Source of the DNA: DASWED01 sp036394995
GTDB taxonomy: Bacteria > Actinomycetota > UBA4738 > JACQTL01
DNA length: 7,366 nt
Assembly (NCBI GenBank): GCA_036394995.1
Contig: DASWED010000097.1
Location: 1-7,366 of the forward strand
Direction of reading: 5' to 3'
Below are positions 5,818 to 7,366 of the stretch, one piece after another; the stretch's first letter is position 1; every line of letters begins with the position of its first letter. The notes beneath the pieces are model-generated. The model worked only from the letters and a program-made list of their open reading frames with translations. It made no database searches and had not been told where the DNA came from. A program made the translations under genes and the position numbers.

Positions 5818-7068
5818 TCAGCCGTTCGAACGGGACAGCATGGCCTCGGCGGAGGGCGTCACCCGCGACCAGTCCTCCCACACCGGGTCGTAGCCCAGCT
5901 CGCGGAGCTTCCCCGCGACCTCCTGCGGCGAACGCGTGTCGGCGACCTCGAACTGCTCGGTGGCCTCATCGGGGTGCTCGTAGCCGCCGGGATCCGTGTG
6001 CGAGCCGGCGCTGGTGTGGGTGACTCCGACCTGGAACAGCCCGTCGCGGAAGTCGGCCGCCTCGCGCGCGGAGATCACGATCCCCACGTCCGGCAGCAGC
6101 AGCCGGAGAGCGCAGATCAGCCGGACCAGCTCGCGGTCGGAGATCTCGGTCCGGGGCTGGTACCCGGCCGCGCTCGGCCGCATGCGGGGGACGCTCACCG
6201 TCACCTGGGAGCGCCAGTACCGCTTCATGAGGAACCGGGCGTGGGTCGCCACGCCCAGGGCCTCGTACCGCCAGTCGTCGTGGAGCCCGAACAGGGCCCC
6301 GATGCCGATCCGCCGCATCCCGGCCCGCGCGGCCCGCTCCGGCCCCAGCAGCCGCCACCGGAAATGGCGCTTCCGCCCGGCCAGGTGGACCCGCGCGTAG
6401 GTCTCCGGGTGATACGTCTCCTGGTAGATCACCACGCCCTCGCACCCCGCAGCGGCCAGGCGGCGGTACTCCTCCTCGCTCCACACCTGGACCTCGATCG
6501 CGAGCTGGGGGACCTCGTTCGCCAGGAGCCGGATGCGCTCCTCCAGGAACTCCACCCCGGTGAGGCGTTCGTGCTCGCCGGTGAGGAGCAGGATCGAACG
6601 GAACCCTCCGCGCACCAGATGCCGGGCCTCCTCCAGGGTCTCCTCCGGCGTGAGCGTCCTCCGCGCGATGGGCAGCTCGCGGGCGAACCCGCAGTACGCG
6701 CACGTGGTCAGGCACTCGTTCGACAGGTACAGCGGCGCGTACATGCGCATGGTCCGCCCGAAGCGTGCGATGGTCAGCCGCCGGGAAGCCCCGGCGAGGT
6801 CCTCGAGCCGCTCCCCCGCCGCGGGGGACAGCAGCGCGGCGAAGTCGTGGAGGGTCCGTTCCAGCGGGTGGGCGGCCAGGGCCGCGGCGACGCGCTGCGG
6901 CGATGCGCCGTTCGCCACGCGAAGCAGGTCGTCGAACGGGAGCCGCTCCAGCTCGTCGGCGAACGTCACGGCCGGCGCGGGGTCGGCGAAGCCGTCGCCG
7001 TGACGGTCGGCGGGGTGTTCGAGCGGCTTCAGCCCCCGCCCGCCGGTGCGGACCTCGGCTCCGCTCAT
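5818..7068 (-). CDS. thiH: 2-iminoacetate synthase ThiH (radical SAM tyrosine lyase)
   Basis: ThiH cleaves tyrosine to 2-iminoacetate (dehydroglycine) and p-cresol using S-adenosylmethionine and a [4Fe-4S] cluster. The dehydroglycine goes to ThiG for thiazole formation. The protein has 416 residues. The radical SAM motif C119-x3-C123-x2-C126 is intact in 'YLSNECLTTCAYCGF'. Other family hallmarks follow in order: 'LLLTGEH' (161-166), 'IEVQVWSEEEY', 'YQETYHPETYARVHLAG' (215-231), 'WRLLGPERAARAGMRRIGIGALFGL', 'YWRSQVTVSVPRMRP', 'SAREAADFRD', 'PGGYE', and the C-terminal 'DPVWEDWSRV'. It is about 40 residues longer than the Escherichia coli enzyme, mostly an N-terminal extension rich in charged residues. 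The start at ATG 7068 overlaps the thiG stop (ATGA), with GGAG only 2 nt upstream, so translation is coupled to thiG. A downstream start that trims the extension is possible. Its first 21 codons are repeated inverted at 7303-7366. Confidence 0.96.
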   Translation of the reverse strand: MSGAEVRTGGRGLKPLEHPADRHGDGFADPAPAVTFADELERLPFDDLLRVANGASPQRVAAALAAHPLERTLHDFAALLSPAAGERLEDLAGASRRLTIARFGRTMRMYAPLYLSNECLTTCAYCGFARELPIARRTLTPEETLEEARHLVRGGFRSILLLTGEHERLTGVEFLEERIRLLANEVPQLAIEVQVWSEEEYRRLAAAGCEGVVIYQETYHPETYARVHLAGRKRHFRWRLLGPERAARAGMRRIGIGALFGLHDDWRYEALGVATHARFLMKRYWRSQVTVSVPRMRPSAAGYQPRTEISDRELVRLICALRLLLPDVGIVISAREAADFRDGLFQVGVTHTSAGSHTDPGGYEHPDEATEQFEVADTRSPQEVAGKLRELGYDPVWEDWSRVTPSAEAMLSRSNG

Positions 7069-7099
7069 GGCTCCGTCATCGCCGCATCGGCCTGCGACG
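7004..7099 (-). repeat. Inverted repeat arm 1 (end of thiG and start of thiH)
   Basis: The reverse complement of these 96 bases matches 7271-7366 at 95 of 96 positions. The single difference pairs 7016 with 7354. This arm reads as intact coding sequence in both thiG and thiH, so it is the original copy. Confidence 0.95.
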
Positions 7100-7366
7100 T
7101 CACCAGCTTGTCCAGGAACCCGGTGAGCGGGCTCGAGGCCTCGGCCCGTTCGAGCTCCGGGGCCCGTCCGGCCAGGAACGCCCGCCGCCCCGCCTCGGTC
7201 CCCTGGGCGAACGCGCGAGCCATCTCCACGGGGTCGGCGGCCACGGCGATCGCGGTGTTCACCAGCACGGCGTCGCAGGCCGATGCGGCGATGACGGAGC
7301 CATGAGCGGAGCCGAGGTCCGCACCGGCGGGCGGGGGCTGAAGCCGCTCGAACTCCCCGCCGACCG
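7065..7366 (-). CDS. thiG: Thiazole synthase ThiG, C-terminal part only; upstream part replaced by inverted repeat
   Basis: ThiG is a TIM-barrel enzyme that joins deoxyxylulose 5-phosphate, dehydroglycine and ThiS-bound sulfur into the thiazole of thiamine. From about 7277 leftward the minus strand reads 'CDAVLVNTAIAVAADPVEMARAF', then 'EAGRRAFLAGR'. This is the last barrel strand and C-terminal helices of ThiG, followed by a tail 'SSPLTGFLDKLVTSQADAAMTEP'. The stop overlaps thiH by ATGA. The frame stays open to the window edge. However, residues encoded by 7280-7366 ('RLQPPPAGADLGSAHGSVIA') do not resemble ThiG, which should have its conserved 'DAGIG' phosphate-binding segment about 15-20 residues before 'DAVLVNTA'. 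That stretch is the antisense of an inverted copy of the thiG/thiH junction. Only about 7065-7280 should be trusted as thiG. The family's usual length is about 250-265 residues, so roughly 70% is missing. Confidence 0.82.
   Translation of the reverse strand, partial: VGGEFERLQPPPAGADLGSAHGSVIAASACDAVLVNTAIAVAADPVEMARAFAQGTEAGRRAFLAGRAPELERAEASSPLTGFLDKLVTSQADAAMTEP
7271..7366 (+). repeat. Inverted repeat arm 2 at the right edge, reading into a second thiH start
   Basis: On the plus strand this arm encodes the last residues of ThiG ('SQADAAMTEP' and its stop at 7305). It then enters a second copy of the thiH start (ATG 7303, 'MSGAEVRTGGRGLKPLEL'), with one substitution (His to Leu at codon 18). 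The arm begins inside the thiG coding sequence and interrupts it. The 171 bases between the arms (7100-7270) are normal thiG on the minus strand. Confidence 0.95.

Noticed and set aside
4351..7305. A 984-codon open frame on the plus strand
   Set aside because: It is antisense to the regulator, secreted-protein gene, thiH and thiG, with composition typical of GC-rich shadows. Its last residues resemble the ThiG tail only because of the inverted repeat.
7303..7366. A second thiH gene starting on the plus strand
   Set aside because: The sequence is an inverted copy of the real thiH start, ending at the window edge and disrupting thiG. It is annotated as a repeat arm rather than a gene until the junction is verified.

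Overview
The window is very GC-rich (about 70% by eye). It has GTG and probable CTG starts, several -10 boxes sitting just upstream of start codons (leaderless style), and an ECF-type sigma factor paired with a membrane-anchored DUF4349 protein. This points to an actinobacterium or a close high-GC relative; I cannot name a genus. There are no tRNA or rRNA genes, CRISPR arrays, transposases or phage genes. Coding is dense, and the longest gap between genes is 147 bases.

Layout from left to right. The left edge (1-61, minus) holds the first 20 codons of a probable thiS (sulfur carrier of thiamine thiazole synthesis), which runs out of the window. Next come an ECF-like sigma factor (1222-1866, minus) and, 16 bases downstream, its likely partner: a DUF4349 protein with two membrane segments (120-1205, minus). 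Divergent from the sigma gene is one 693-residue gene (2014-4095, plus). It fuses an N-terminal universal stress protein (USP) domain to an ABC1/AarF/UbiB atypical kinase with a C-terminal membrane anchor, and it probably starts at CTG. Convergent to it are a 91-residue hypothetical protein (4126-4401, minus) and a helix-turn-helix regulator with a Cys-rich C-terminal domain (4414-5115, minus). A secreted protein of unknown function follows (5161-5718, minus), then thiH (5818-7068, minus) and the 3' end of thiG (from 7065 up to the right edge, minus).

How the genes fit together. ThiS, ThiG and ThiH are the sulfur carrier, the thiazole synthase and the tyrosine-cleaving radical SAM enzyme of thiamine thiazole synthesis. 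thiG and thiH overlap by ATGA and are surely coupled. The sigma factor and DUF4349 protein form a two-gene unit resembling sigma/anti-sigma. The USP-UbiB fusion suggests nucleotide or stress sensing tied to a membrane-bound lipid or quinone-type ATPase/kinase.

Caution at the right end. The last 96 bases (7271-7366) are a near-perfect inverted copy of 7004-7099, the thiG/thiH junction, with a single mismatch. This replaces the part of thiG that should encode its conserved phosphate-binding region. The simplest reading is a fold-back chimera or assembly artefact at a contig end. Both window ends fall in thi genes of the same orientation, so the true order of thiS relative to thiGH should not be taken from this window alone.
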